Notes: generated by a model from the sequence alone, not told the origin. 53,843 nucleotides of DNA from Prevotella sp. (GCA_022511075.1 JAFLSE010000017.1:1-53843); one strand, 5' to 3'; counted from the stretch's first letter, positions 26,106 through 35,784 are shown. A program made the numbers and translations.

Positions 26106-28193
26106 TTATATTTTTTTACACTTATTCTTGTATATCGTTATTCCTTTTAATTCTAGTGTTTTTGCTTTTTTAAGACAATCCTTAATATCATCTATTGTTG
26201 CAGATTCTGGTAAATTTATTGTTTTGGATGCACTGCCATCGGAAACATCCTGAAATATTTTGGTATATTCCAACTGCGTATTAATATCAATTTGTGTGGC
26301 GGAGACAAACTCTTTGTACTTATTCAAATCTATTTCGTCTCTTAAAAGCTGTGCTATTAGTTCACCTGCTTCGTTAGAAGAATATTTGCTTATGATATAA
26401 TCAAAAATAACACGAGGTATCCATTCATGTCCATTATAACATAGTTTGAATTTCAAATATGGCTCAAAGCTAGGCGAAACCCCGGCAATCTGGCTACTAG
26501 TTCCAGTTGGAGGAAATGTTAATGTGGTTGCGTTACGAATGCCATATTTAAGTATGCTTTCAACAATTTGTTCTCGGCTACTTCCTAATAAAATAAACTT
26601 ACGGTTGAGCCATTCTTTATCTTTATATCGGCTTATATTAAATGCGGGGAACGTACCTCGGTATTTTGCTAATTCGATGGATGCAATTTTTGTGTGTATA
26701 GACAGAATACTTGTTATTCTCTTTGCTAAACTAAGTCCTTCACTAGAATTATAAGCAATACCAAGTTTTATCAGCATCGTTGCAAATCCTGCGATTCCAA
26801 CACCAATTCTTCTCTTTTTTCTCATTAACTCATAATTCCCTTTTGAACAGTGATTTAGTGAGTATTCTACAATGTCATCCAAAAATCTTACAAGAGTATA
26901 AATACTATTGATGAAACTACTCTCATCAAATTCATATATATTATTTTTATAAACAATATATTCTGACAAATTCAGATAGCTAAAATGACAAGCATCCCCG
27001 TCAGTCATTGCTACCTCAGCACAAGGAGCGGTACAATTATATTGCCATTGAGGTGTATCATTTTCTTTTTCTATTCTATCGGAAAATAAAATACCGGGTT
27101 CTCCACAAGAATTGATAGAGTCCGTAATACAATTTTCTAAATCTCCATATGGAGTTTTATCATCAATCAATATAGAAATATTGAGCTTTGTCGTTTCTCT
27201 GTTTTTGTTTTTTCTACAATTAATAAACTCTTTAACTTTCGGGTGATTGCTTTTGAGCGTAAGAATCACAGCAACAGGCCTACGACTATTCTCCCTTAAT
27301 GATTCGTCAATTTTATATAGAATCATATCAATTTTGTTTACGGCTTTATCAGGGTCTGCAAGATCTGAAAGGTCAATTCCTACCCCCATTCCCATTCGTA
27401 ATTGTGATTCTAATTGCCTTTCCAATTCCCAATATACAATTTCTCCTTTATGATTTACTGGGGGTATTAATATTGTACAAGCAGACAGAACACAGTTTGA
27501 TTTTGAATTAAAATTTTGAAGAATTGGAGTTCCTATCAATATTTTATTTGAATGTATGGATTTTTTCAAATCTTCAATCCATCGTTCTCGTTTGCCATCA
27601 TCTCTGAATACTCGATCAATCATATATATTGAGTCAAAAATATAAGCGTAAACATTGTTTAAATCACGATGTTTATCAATGATACCTCTATTTGACAAAA
27701 TTTCCTGTCTACGTACTTCTTCTAATTCATAGTATGTGTTCCAGCCAAATTCTTCATACCAAAGACTTTGGGAGGTAACAAAAGTTTTGTTAATAGCAAA
27801 TTTTATATATGGTATTATATTTTGTGGCAAATTGTTAATGGGATACCAATGAAGTCCTCCACATTTGTTTTTTTCACAATTTTGGAATTCTCCGCCCCAA
27901 TGCTTAACTATAGCAAAATAGTCTATTCTTTCATCATCAGATTTCCGATGCATAGAACCAACAATGTGAAAATGAGAAGGAGTTATATCAACTCCCGTTT
28001 CCTCTTTAGCTTCCCTTATACCCGCATCAATGATACTTTCCCTTGCTTCTACATGACCTGCAACAACGCTATATTTGCCATCTTCATAGCCTGTGTTTTT
28101 TCGAAGAGATAAAAGTACTTGGTTTTCTTTTATGAAAAAAATATGAATTGCCAATGGATATGTATTATGTTTTTTACTCATTTTATTCAGCAT
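26106..28193 (-). CDS. NUDIX hydrolase fused to ribonucleotide-reductase large-subunit-like domain
   Basis: A 695-residue protein. Residues about 10-145 are a NUDIX domain with a perfect box (GHVEARESIIDAGIREAKEE, then TGV). Residues about 160-690 resemble class I/II ribonucleotide reductase catalytic subunits: NCVLSACTILIPP (first redox Cys), RMGMGVGIDLSDL, TAPCAEVAMTDGD then ACHFSYLNLSEY (finger-loop Cys and Glu, second redox Cys), KKRRIGVGIAGFATML, and FPPTGTSSQIAGVSPSFEP. The Asn normally two residues before the radical Cys (NxCxE) is Ala here, and only one Cys is near the C-terminus, so normal reductase activity is doubtful. Overlaps the upstream membrane gene by 11 bases. It may process a modified nucleotide. 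Confidence 0.85.
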   Translation of the reverse strand: MLNKMSKKHNTYPLAIHIFFIKENQVLLSLRKNTGYEDGKYSVVAGHVEARESIIDAGIREAKEETGVDITPSHFHIVGSMHRKSDDERIDYFAIVKHWGGEFQNCEKNKCGGLHWYPINNLPQNIIPYIKFAINKTFVTSQSLWYEEFGWNTYYELEEVRRQEILSNRGIIDKHRDLNNVYAYIFDSIYMIDRVFRDDGKRERWIEDLKKSIHSNKILIGTPILQNFNSKSNCVLSACTILIPPVNHKGEIVYWELERQLESQLRMGMGVGIDLSDLADPDKAVNKIDMILYKIDESLRENSRRPVAVILTLKSNHPKVKEFINCRKNKNRETTKLNISILIDDKTPYGDLENCITDSINSCGEPGILFSDRIEKENDTPQWQYNCTAPCAEVAMTDGDACHFSYLNLSEYIVYKNNIYEFDESSFINSIYTLVRFLDDIVEYSLNHCSKGNYELMRKKRRIGVGIAGFATMLIKLGIAYNSSEGLSLAKRITSILSIHTKIASIELAKYRGTFPAFNISRYKDKEWLNRKFILLGSSREQIVESILKYGIRNATTLTFPPTGTSSQIAGVSPSFEPYLKFKLCYNGHEWIPRVIFDYIISKYSSNEAGELIAQLLRDEIDLNKYKEFVSATQIDINTQLEYTKIFQDVSDGSASKTINLPESATIDDIKDCLKKAKTLELKGITIYKNKCKKI

Positions 28194-29157
28194 TTATTGC
28201 ATTAAAAAAATCATCTATTGTGTTTGCAGATTGCTTGATGCCATTACACTTATATGTTATACAGACAGATTTCTTTTCACCCTTTTGATATCCTCCACAA
28301 ACTACCGTAAAGATTTTTCCCATCTTTTGTTCTTCAACTTGCCATTTTGTTTGTTCAATTAATCCATCAATAGTTTTATACATCGATTCCTTATTTTCAC
28401 TTTTTTTATAACAATATGTTGTTGGACATGGGAAACCATCTTTTCTCTTGTCTACCAACCCCCAAAAGCAAAATTCATCGGTCATATGAATATGCAAAGG
28501 TGGGCGATATGGAAGAATATAAAATTTGATTATTACTTCATGTGTTGCCTTAGAACAGCTATTTAATATTCTTTTGATAGATGATTTCATTATCTTCATT
28601 TTTTTCTTGTCCTTATAATACAAATTATTAGGAGCTGGGATAATAAAAAACATTTCATTTAAGCGATTTTCAGGGATATTTACGTTACAATACTGAATAT
28701 ATTTTTCAATACATTTAGAAGCAATCCCCATTGTTAATCCTGAATATATAAATTTTTTAGAAGTATTTAAAGATTTTGTCAGCTTGTTCTCGAGCTCGCC
28801 ATCCCCATTTTCCTTTTGACAAGATGGATATACTATACAGGGAACTGTATCGTTAACAAATCCGACCACATTTTGCGAAACAGTTTCAGCAAATTTTGGA
28901 TCGCTCTCTATATTAAGAACTCCAAATATTATGGAGGTAATTAGACCTGTTAATACTGGCATTATTATTGTATGTACTATATCGTTATCATTGGGAGATA
29001 TTAGAATTATCGAAATAAAGCCACAAAGGATTAATATCGAAAGCAATACGTATTGCTTTTTATATACAGACCAATAATGTCTCTGCTTGTGGGCTAATAC
29101 AATTCCAATAAATGCTAATATAAAGAATATTGTAACAAAAATTACTATATGTCCCAT
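28183..29157 (-). CDS. Membrane protein with cytoplasmic domain of unknown family
   Basis: A 324-residue protein with three hydrophobic helices in the first about 95 residues (IVIFVTIFFILAFIGIVLA, YVLLSILILCGFISIILI, IIMPVLTGLITSIIFGVL). The remaining 225 residues are soluble, with FIYSGLTMGIASKCIEKY, EMFFIIPAPNN and PYRPPLHIHMTDEFCFWG; the alternating strand-helix pattern recalls a phospholipase-D-like or other alpha/beta fold but no HKD motif is seen. The gene overlaps both neighbours (13 bases with the P-loop kinase, 11 with NUDIX-RNR), which implies stoichiometric co-expression and perhaps a membrane-bound complex. Function unknown. Confidence 0.75.
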   Translation of the reverse strand: MGHIVIFVTIFFILAFIGIVLAHKQRHYWSVYKKQYVLLSILILCGFISIILISPNDNDIVHTIIMPVLTGLITSIIFGVLNIESDPKFAETVSQNVVGFVNDTVPCIVYPSCQKENGDGELENKLTKSLNTSKKFIYSGLTMGIASKCIEKYIQYCNVNIPENRLNEMFFIIPAPNNLYYKDKKKMKIMKSSIKRILNSCSKATHEVIIKFYILPYRPPLHIHMTDEFCFWGLVDKRKDGFPCPTTYCYKKSENKESMYKTIDGLIEQTKWQVEEQKMGKIFTVVCGGYQKGEKKSVCITYKCNGIKQSANTIDDFFNAINAE

Positions 29158-29756
29158 CTTTCAATACTTTTATTTAACAATTTTATTAACACTGGTTCTT
29201 GGTTTGCACCTATATTCAGATATATACAATCAGCTTTTTCTCTGTCAATTATATAGAATTTTTTATATGCCGGTTCTGAATCATTAAAATGACGAAATAA
29301 GGCTTCTTCATAAGTTTCCCCTCTCTCTTTAACATCTCTTTCTATTCGTTTCTTTATACGAGCATGTTCATCTGCCTCAATCCACACTTTAAAATTCATT
29401 AAGTCGAGAAATCTATTATCATGAAAAGCATATATCCCTTCTATAATAATGGTCGCCGGGGATGCAATCCTCATTTCTGATATTGTACTATGGGTAGTGT
29501 AGTCATATATAGGCAATGCTATAGGAATGCCTTGCAACAACTTTAATAGGTCTCCATATGCTTTATCATAATCTATCGCTTGGGGATTGTCGTATCGATA
29601 TTCTAAACTATTCACAAATTCTTCATTTTTAGAATAACTATCTAATGTAAATATACAAACAGACCCAACAAGTTCTGTTTGTAATTTTCTTGCAAACCAA
29701 GTTTTACCAGAACCACAAGCCCCTGAAATTCCAATTATAAAAGGTTTATTACACAT
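29145..29756 (-). CDS. Uridine kinase-like P-loop protein
   Basis: A 203-residue P-loop NTPase of the uridine kinase/phosphoribulokinase family: Walker A GISGACGSGKTWFA, then TLDSYSKNEEF (the Asp-Tyr substrate site region), NPQAIDYDKAYGDLLKLL, PIYDYTTHSTIS and ATIIIEGIYAFHD, and the lid WIEADEHARIKKRIERDVKERG. True uridine kinases phosphorylate uridine or cytidine with GTP or ATP. Because the gene is locked by overlap to a membrane protein and a NUDIX-RNR fusion inside a signalling island, it is likely a specialised nucleoside or metabolite kinase rather than the housekeeping enzyme. Confidence 0.85.
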   Translation of the reverse strand: MCNKPFIIGISGACGSGKTWFARKLQTELVGSVCIFTLDSYSKNEEFVNSLEYRYDNPQAIDYDKAYGDLLKLLQGIPIALPIYDYTTHSTISEMRIASPATIIIEGIYAFHDNRFLDLMNFKVWIEADEHARIKKRIERDVKERGETYEEALFRHFNDSEPAYKKFYIIDREKADCIYLNIGANQEPVLIKLLNKSIERWDI

Positions 29757-29886
29757 TATTTATAGCTTAAATTGGTTTATCATTCATTTTATTATAAAAT
29801 CCCCAATAAGTATTAGTAAAAGTCTCTCTATTATACACATAAGTGTGAAAATGATTCCCTTATCAACTTATCAATAACTCTCTTAT

Positions 29887-31353
29887 CTAAAAAGATGCTA
29901 CAGGTCGTACATAAGCTCCATTCTGCTTATTTGAGCGAGAGCCGAACTCGCCATCCGCAATTCTAATGCTCCAAGCATTTTCAGCATCAAACTCCGTAAT
30001 AGTCCAATACCATCGAGTAGGTATAATACCTATTTTCTCTAGGTTGACACTTGCTGTCTTTGCATCGAATTTTAACATCTTATCAACTTTGACCTTACCT
30101 AAGTTCTCCAGGATATTAGCCCATTGGCCTGCTGTAGGGAGATACCAATCACTTATCCCGTCACCGGATCCATGCAAATAATCATTGCATAATAGATTGA
30201 TATCAAGACAGTAAGTGTCATTGCATTTTTTATAATAACTTCCATCTATATCCATTAGTGCGTCTAATCTATTTCCCCATTGATAATTCGGATACCTCAC
30301 ATAATCCATTGGTGTCCCATCTTCCCATTTTACTTTATATTCACTTGCATCATTTATGGCGACTATTTGTCCATGATTATAGCCCATCATTTTGTCTGTG
30401 TCTGAGGTTTCCAAAGAAAAAACGACTCCAATTACCTGCTTTCCGTGTATAAGTTCTGAATCCACAGTTCCATCTTCATAATAATAATCACCAATTTTGG
30501 CATTATTATGAGAGGGGTACTCGTTAACAGTATGACTAACTTTATAATTATGATATGTAAATACACCTATTGGAAGCAGCCAAATAGCGGAGAATAATAC
30601 AAATCCAGTTTTCTCTAATTTTGACCTTTCCCCCCTTGATATATCAAGCAGTATCCATGCAGAAGCACCATATTTTCTTATCCTCATTACCAAATAAACA
30701 AACAAAAATAACAAGACATTAAGTAGGACAGATAAAATAAAAGGCCATACATATGAAATTATCCAGCTGTCAGGAGATTCATTCCCTTCATCATCTAAGT
30801 ATGCAGAATTTGGTGTCGTTATGACCACATAGAAGAAGAGAATAACGTACCATACAAATATGGAACCCATAAAAGCAGGAAATATGGATCTTTTTTGATT
30901 GGCGATAACAAATCTACACATAAAGTATGTACAAAACAAAGGATAAAACATTCCACCTACAGCAAAACTCCACCCTCCCTTAAAATCCCTAACTAATATA
31001 GTCAAAGACATGACAAAAACCATTAGAGAAACGATTAATGTCGCGATCAAAAACAATGATAATAAAGCATTAACAATAGAATTTCGTTTTGAGTAAGTCG
31101 ATGAGAACTTAGTGAATACACTTTTCAACCAAGTTTTCACTTTGAGTCTGAAACAGGTATTATTAGGTTTTGAACCGATTTCAAGTTGTGACGATGTAAA
31201 ATTATTTATAGATTCTGACTCAGAAGGGGTATGTTTTTTTTCATGTTCATAATCTACAGACACAACGGATATACTTTGCTCCTCAGTAATTGTTTCTTCT
31301 GAGACTATGCTCATAAGTTCTTTCGAATCATTTATTTTTGTTTTTTCTTCCAT
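29887..31353 (-). CDS. Polytopic membrane protein with DUF1566-like exterior domain
   Basis: A 488-residue protein. The N-terminal 90 residues are charged and Ser/Thr-Glu rich, a possible kinase substrate region. About five membrane segments lie between 95 and 270. The C-terminal 200 residues share a domain with the exported proteins at 32.8 and 44.9 kb: KIGDYYYEDGT, VIGVVFSLETSD, GQIVAINDASE, SDWYLPTAGQWANIL and AYVRPVASF. This domain resembles DUF1566/FISUMP folds and should face outward. It overlaps the end of kinase 4 by 22 bases, so both are translated together and may form a receptor pair. Confidence 0.82.
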   Translation of the reverse strand: MEEKTKINDSKELMSIVSEETITEEQSISVVSVDYEHEKKHTPSESESINNFTSSQLEIGSKPNNTCFRLKVKTWLKSVFTKFSSTYSKRNSIVNALLSLFLIATLIVSLMVFVMSLTILVRDFKGGWSFAVGGMFYPLFCTYFMCRFVIANQKRSIFPAFMGSIFVWYVILFFYVVITTPNSAYLDDEGNESPDSWIISYVWPFILSVLLNVLLFLFVYLVMRIRKYGASAWILLDISRGERSKLEKTGFVLFSAIWLLPIGVFTYHNYKVSHTVNEYPSHNNAKIGDYYYEDGTVDSELIHGKQVIGVVFSLETSDTDKMMGYNHGQIVAINDASEYKVKWEDGTPMDYVRYPNYQWGNRLDALMDIDGSYYKKCNDTYCLDINLLCNDYLHGSGDGISDWYLPTAGQWANILENLGKVKVDKMLKFDAKTASVNLEKIGIIPTRWYWTITEFDAENAWSIRIADGEFGSRSNKQNGAYVRPVASF

Positions 31354-32753
31354 TCCTTATTTCTGATTTTTGTGACTTCGTCCCACTTTACAGATTCCTC
31401 TCTCAATTGTAAGGGATATTCCTCTTCATGGATATAGATTTCTTCTTGTTCGGGAAGCAGCATTATCCAGGTATCTTGTCCCTTATCATAAAAGGAAGAT
31501 AATCCTTTTGGATTTCTACCGAATAACACATGTTCATCCATAACATCATATGAGAAATAAGCCGTGTCAGTACGAGCTTCCAATTCACATCCTGGTTCAT
31601 CACAATCCATAGGATCATGCCAAGATTTAAAGAAATATAATCCGGTACCGTTACTAAAAAATTTATAATACTCGACTTCCCCATAGTGATTGGCGCCTTG
31701 ATTCGGATCAACGAGTTCAAAAGCGAAATCAGTTATTTCATTATAAGAAGTTTGTTTAGCAACCTCATGCTTATCCCTCCAATTTATCCCTCCCCATATT
31801 AAAATAATTATACCTACGAGAATCACAAAGCTCCAAATGCAACCTTTCTTGCGGCGCTGACGCTCTTCCGCATTTAAATCGTATATGAACTCCATTACCG
31901 ATTGATATCGTTGAGAAGGATGCGGACTCATAGCTTTCTCAATGATGGAAATTTTGTCATTACCTAAACCAGAACATTTAAGTTCATTAGAGAGTTGTTT
32001 TTGATTGTTGATAACTGCTTTCGCTGGTGGTGGAGTTTGAGATGTCACAAGTTTATAGAATGTGGCTCCCAAAGCATATACATCTATCGTGGCTTTAAAA
32101 TCTGTTTGCCTATTCTTGAAATCTGATTGCTCCAATGGTGCATATCCTTTTGTGCCCAAGCCAACGGGGTTTTCTCCTTCTGGCACATCTGCCTCTGTAA
32201 AATAGCGACTTAATCCAAAGTCGATTAAAATAATCTGACCATCGGATGAACGTCGCATGACATTTCCTGGTTTCAGATCAAGATGGAGCATATGTCGCGA
32301 TTCGTGCATATAGCTAAGTGCATAGGCTATTTTAGTGATTATCTTTACAGCCTCATAGACAGTCAATTTTTTATGTTTGAGGTACGAATTAAGATTTTCC
32401 CCTTCAATATAATCCATTGTATAATAGACTGTACCATTAGCCTCAAATACTTCGTATGCTTTGACGATATTAGGATGATTAAGAGCTATCAGGTTCTTGG
32501 CCTCAGCAATAAACTCTGCCTTACATTGCTCTGTCGATATTGTGTTCGATTGGGAGGAAGAAACATACCCAGACTCTTCACGAGAACTAATACCATTAAT
32601 AAAGAATTCTTTAAGTGCGAATACTTTCCCTATCTTCCTCCCTTTCGCAATTTTTACGGTATAAGTTATACCGAATGTACCATGCCCTAACACTGATTCT
32701 ACAACATAAGTATTCTGTGGGCTATTAAGAACTGATCCTTTATTTAATTGCAT
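31332..32753 (-). CDS. Ser/Thr kinase with transmembrane segment and exterior domain (kinase 4)
   Basis: A 473-residue kinase: LGHGTFGITYTV, VFALKEFFING, MLHLDLKPGNVM, LIDFGLSRYF and GTKGYAPLEQ. The kinase domain ends near 275. One membrane segment lies near 308-326 (WSFVILVGIIILIWGGINW), then about 145 residues outside, of unknown family with a Cys pair (MDCDEPGCELE). The glycine loop and DFG are intact; HRD is HLD. It is the most divergent of the six. The partner gene with five membrane segments overlaps its 3' end. Confidence 0.92.
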   Translation of the reverse strand: MQLNKGSVLNSPQNTYVVESVLGHGTFGITYTVKIAKGRKIGKVFALKEFFINGISSREESGYVSSSQSNTISTEQCKAEFIAEAKNLIALNHPNIVKAYEVFEANGTVYYTMDYIEGENLNSYLKHKKLTVYEAVKIITKIAYALSYMHESRHMLHLDLKPGNVMRRSSDGQIILIDFGLSRYFTEADVPEGENPVGLGTKGYAPLEQSDFKNRQTDFKATIDVYALGATFYKLVTSQTPPPAKAVINNQKQLSNELKCSGLGNDKISIIEKAMSPHPSQRYQSVMEFIYDLNAEERQRRKKGCIWSFVILVGIIILIWGGINWRDKHEVAKQTSYNEITDFAFELVDPNQGANHYGEVEYYKFFSNGTGLYFFKSWHDPMDCDEPGCELEARTDTAYFSYDVMDEHVLFGRNPKGLSSFYDKGQDTWIMLLPEQEEIYIHEEEYPLQLREESVKWDEVTKIRNKEWKKKQK

Positions 32754-32831
32754 ATAAATTCAAATATACAGTTATTCTTAATGAACTTTTTAAATAATAA
32801 AACATAAACTTCTTTTGGAGTCAATCACTAA

Positions 32832-33548
32832 TTAAAAGGCCGCAACTGCAAGAACTTTATGCTTAGTATGTTTACTATTCCATGGAGAATAAAAACCTGC
32901 CTGCTCAGAATCAAAATCAACAATCCATGTCATTGTTTGATCGCGTTCCGTAGATGTAAGATAAGTGCCGCTAACTATTAGGCCTTTATTTCGTAATTGC
33001 TGCTTTACTTTTGCTCCATTAAAATAGAAATGTCCTTTTAATTGTAGCCTACCCAGATTTGATAACATCTCATACCATTGTCCTACCGATGGAAGATACC
33101 ATCCTGTCGTTTTATTAGGAGGTAGTGGCGCACTATAGTTTTTTGCACAAACATAAGCCTGATTACTACTGTTAAATTTTCCCATAAAATTATATATATA
33201 GCCATTCTTGTCTCTAATAAATTCAGGCACATAATCTATATTTGTGTGTGGAGAAGGTAAGTCGATATTTTTACCCCAATTCACTTTCCCCCCATCCAAA
33301 CAATCTTTAAGAGCTACTATATATCCACGCAGAAAACCATGTTTTTTTTCTTCTGCACTTGTTTCTAAAGAAAAAACAATTCCAACACATTCTTTGTTTC
33401 TGTTTCTCACATGAGAAGTCGTGCCATCTGAATAATAGAAATCTCCAATTTCTATATTATTTATTCGAGATATGGCTCCTTGAGAATATAGATTCTGGAA
33501 ATTCGATATTAGAATTATCCATATTATTAATTTAGTAGTAAATTTCAT
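32832..33548 (-). CDS. Exported DUF1566-like domain protein
   Basis: A 238-residue protein with a signal peptide ending NLYSQG; the mature form starts QGAISRIN. The rest is the same domain as in the 29.9 and 44.9 kb proteins: IEIGDFYYSDGT, CVGIVFSLETSAEEKK, GYIVALKDC, TGWYLPSVGQWYEML and SGTYLTSTERD. The common pattern is a GD..Y.DGT opening, VG-VFSLET and a (G/D)WYLP-x-x-GQW core. It likely sits in the periplasm or on the surface as a ligand-binding module for the neighbouring kinases. Confidence 0.8.
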   Translation of the reverse strand: MKFTTKLIIWIILISNFQNLYSQGAISRINNIEIGDFYYSDGTTSHVRNRNKECVGIVFSLETSAEEKKHGFLRGYIVALKDCLDGGKVNWGKNIDLPSPHTNIDYVPEFIRDKNGYIYNFMGKFNSSNQAYVCAKNYSAPLPPNKTTGWYLPSVGQWYEMLSNLGRLQLKGHFYFNGAKVKQQLRNKGLIVSGTYLTSTERDQTMTWIVDFDSEQAGFYSPWNSKHTKHKVLAVAAF

Positions 33549-33577
33549 GAAATGATGATGACAGATTTATAATACCA

Positions 33578-35356
33578 TTAATATTTTGTTTCATATTCGG
33601 TTTTTTTATTACTACCTAATGAAAGACAGAATGTAAGAGTTTGTGGAATTTCTGAACAATTTAGTGTAACCTCTTTTGATTTATATCCAATATATTCAAA
33701 TCTTAACACATCCCCTTTCTTAACATCTCTAATTAAAAATTGACCGTCGATGTCAGATGCTCTTGCAAATAACTCTTTTCCGTTTCTATAGTATTTTAAT
33801 GTGCAACCAATCAATGGTTCCTTATCATCACTCCCTACAATTTTTACGGCTTTTTTTTCTATTTGTTTAAGCATCTTCTTTGCATCAGGATGTCCTTTTT
33901 CAGCCGCCTTTCTATACCAATACTCTGCTTTATCTAAATTCTTCGGTACTCCAAAACCATTCAAATATGAAGATCCCATATTATTTAATGCGTGATAATA
34001 GTCCTGATTTGCAGATAGTAGAAAATAAGTTACGGCATTATTATAATTTTTAGCAACACCTTTACCATATAAATAATACAATCCAACATTATTCTGGCTT
34101 TCTGCATTTCCAAGTTCTGCTCCTTTCTCAAACCACGAGAATGCCTCTTGTGCGTTTGTTTTATCAAAAGAAAGACCAATTTCGTTCCTTACTTCGCCTA
34201 AGAAAGATTTGGCGTTAATATTCCCTGAACTATATGCTAAAGAAAGATATTTCTCTGATTTTATTAAATCTTTTGATGTCAAGACTCCATCTCTATATAT
34301 TTTTCCTAATTGTGCATATCCATCCGAATCCCCCATAACTCCCAACCGTTCTAACCATTTTATATACATTTCATGATTCTTTTGTTTTAAAAAGTGATTG
34401 GTGATTTCTCTCATCGCGCCCAAGTTGCCTTGTTTTGCTTCTATATATGTTCTTTTAAAAGGCTCATCTATACCATCTGGAAAAACATCTAAAACCAATC
34501 GAAAGCCTATGTTATTACCGCTGCCAGATGCTTTAGATCGAAATTGTGGGCGGTATTCGTACATGTGGGCATTATTATATTGGATGGGGTACCAATCCCC
34601 CCCCTTTATTACATGCTCATAATAATTATGCTCATTTGGTTTAACATCGCTAATTAAAGGACCTGTTGGATTAATCTGAAATTTGGAAGAGTAGGTTCCG
34701 TAATAATCCGAGCAAAATTCATTAACATTTCCACTCATGTCATATAATCCTAGTTCATTAGGTTTTAAACTACCAACATTTCCAAAACCTCGATTAACAA
34801 TCTCATCCACATCATTGCTTCCAGAATAAGTATAATGCATTGATTTCTCGCCACCTTGAGCGGCCCATTCCCATTCCGCCTCGGTTGGAAGGCGATAGCT
34901 CTTATTGGTTTTCTGATTTAGAGCAATAATAAACTTCTCTAAATCTTCCCATTTAAAGTTGACTGCTGGTTTGTTTTTTTCGTATTCATATACAGGTAAT
35001 TTATGCCCTATTTCTGCATACCATTCTTCCTGCGTTATTTCATATTTACCAATAAAAATATCATCAATCTCCACTTGGTGTTCTGGACGGGATACAGATA
35101 AATCATTAGTCCCCATCTGAAATATTCCTCCCTTTACATAAACCATATTATTTTCGAGATTTTGAATAACATGGCTTCGTTCACTTTGGGACATTAAATA
35201 GTCGTTCTTTTGATATGTGTTTTTTTTTGTAGAGATGTTTGTCTGTTTAGGGTCTTTTGAAGAGTTGGTGTTACGAGTTACTTGCCCTTGACCTAAACAA
35301 ATAATTGGAATGTGAAAAAAAACAATTATTATAAAAATGTTTCTTACAAGTCTCAT
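33578..35356 (-). CDS. Exported FGE/SUMF1 domain protein with Sel1 repeats
   Basis: A 592-residue protein. Signal peptide ends CLGQG, mature start QGQVTRN. Residues about 70-300 are an FGE/SUMF1-like domain: VKGGIFQMGT, KYEITQEEWYAE, YRLPTEAEWEWAAQGG, LGLYDMSGNVNEFCSD, VIKGGDWYP, NIGFRLVLDV. Residues about 310-500 hold Sel1-type TPR repeats (AFSWFEKGAELGNAESQNNV; AEYWYRKAAEKGHPDAKKM). The last 90 residues look like a carboxypeptidase-regulatory beta-sandwich (DGQFLIRDVKKGDVLRFEYI). It is a large outside scaffold. It overlaps the upstream gene by 4 bases. Confidence 0.88.
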   Translation of the reverse strand: MRLVRNIFIIIVFFHIPIICLGQGQVTRNTNSSKDPKQTNISTKKNTYQKNDYLMSQSERSHVIQNLENNMVYVKGGIFQMGTNDLSVSRPEHQVEIDDIFIGKYEITQEEWYAEIGHKLPVYEYEKNKPAVNFKWEDLEKFIIALNQKTNKSYRLPTEAEWEWAAQGGEKSMHYTYSGSNDVDEIVNRGFGNVGSLKPNELGLYDMSGNVNEFCSDYYGTYSSKFQINPTGPLISDVKPNEHNYYEHVIKGGDWYPIQYNNAHMYEYRPQFRSKASGSGNNIGFRLVLDVFPDGIDEPFKRTYIEAKQGNLGAMREITNHFLKQKNHEMYIKWLERLGVMGDSDGYAQLGKIYRDGVLTSKDLIKSEKYLSLAYSSGNINAKSFLGEVRNEIGLSFDKTNAQEAFSWFEKGAELGNAESQNNVGLYYLYGKGVAKNYNNAVTYFLLSANQDYYHALNNMGSSYLNGFGVPKNLDKAEYWYRKAAEKGHPDAKKMLKQIEKKAVKIVGSDDKEPLIGCTLKYYRNGKELFARASDIDGQFLIRDVKKGDVLRFEYIGYKSKEVTLNCSEIPQTLTFCLSLGSNKKTEYETKY

Positions 35357-35784
35357 TTTACAGAAATCTTATAATTTAGTATTCCTTCGATATTGCTACG
35401 GAATTCATGAATAATCCGAATAGTGTATGTACCACGTTTGAGAGTTTTGAATGTGCAGGTCTTAACCGCTGCATCTCCCCCGCACATACCTGCTTCAACA
35501 GCTGATGGATTGCCATATTTAACAGAATAATCCATTTCAAATGCAGTATTGTCATATTCAACGTTATATGAGTAACCAACTGACTCATGAATTGAGTGGG
35601 AGTATTTTAGAACAGATCCAGTTTTAATTTTTAAGAAATCATTTCCTTCACTAAGAATTATAGGCGGAATCTCCATCTCCTCAATGACATCCTTTAGCTT
35701 TTGGTTGTTGATTTTTTCAAAACAGTACCATTGAATTCCAAAGGCGATTCCAACAATAACTATAATAAATAAAGCAAATTGCAT
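35353..35784 (-). CDS. Membrane-anchored beta-protein, chagasin-like
   Basis: 143 residues: one N-terminal membrane segment (FALFIIVIVGIAFGIQWY) then about 110 outside residues in short strands. LKIKTGSVLKYS, VGYSYNVEYDN and GMCGGDAAVKTCTFKTL, followed by RGTYTIRIIHEF, resemble the three loops of chagasin (I42) cysteine-protease inhibitors (NPTTGY, GxGG and RPW), although the exact motif residues are only partly kept. It is translationally coupled (4-base overlap) to the FGE-Sel1 protein. A caspase-like protease is encoded 2 kb upstream, so an inhibitor role is attractive but speculative; a general beta-sandwich binding domain is the alternative. Confidence 0.55.
   Translation of the reverse strand: MQFALFIIVIVGIAFGIQWYCFEKINNQKLKDVIEEMEIPPIILSEGNDFLKIKTGSVLKYSHSIHESVGYSYNVEYDNTAFEMDYSVKYGNPSAVEAGMCGGDAAVKTCTFKTLKRGTYTIRIIHEFRSNIEGILNYKISVK

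Noticed and set aside
32761..32768. CAAATATA (TATATTTG on the minus strand) as a promoter of kinase 4.
   Set aside because: It is only 8 bases from the start codon and lacks a -33 element.
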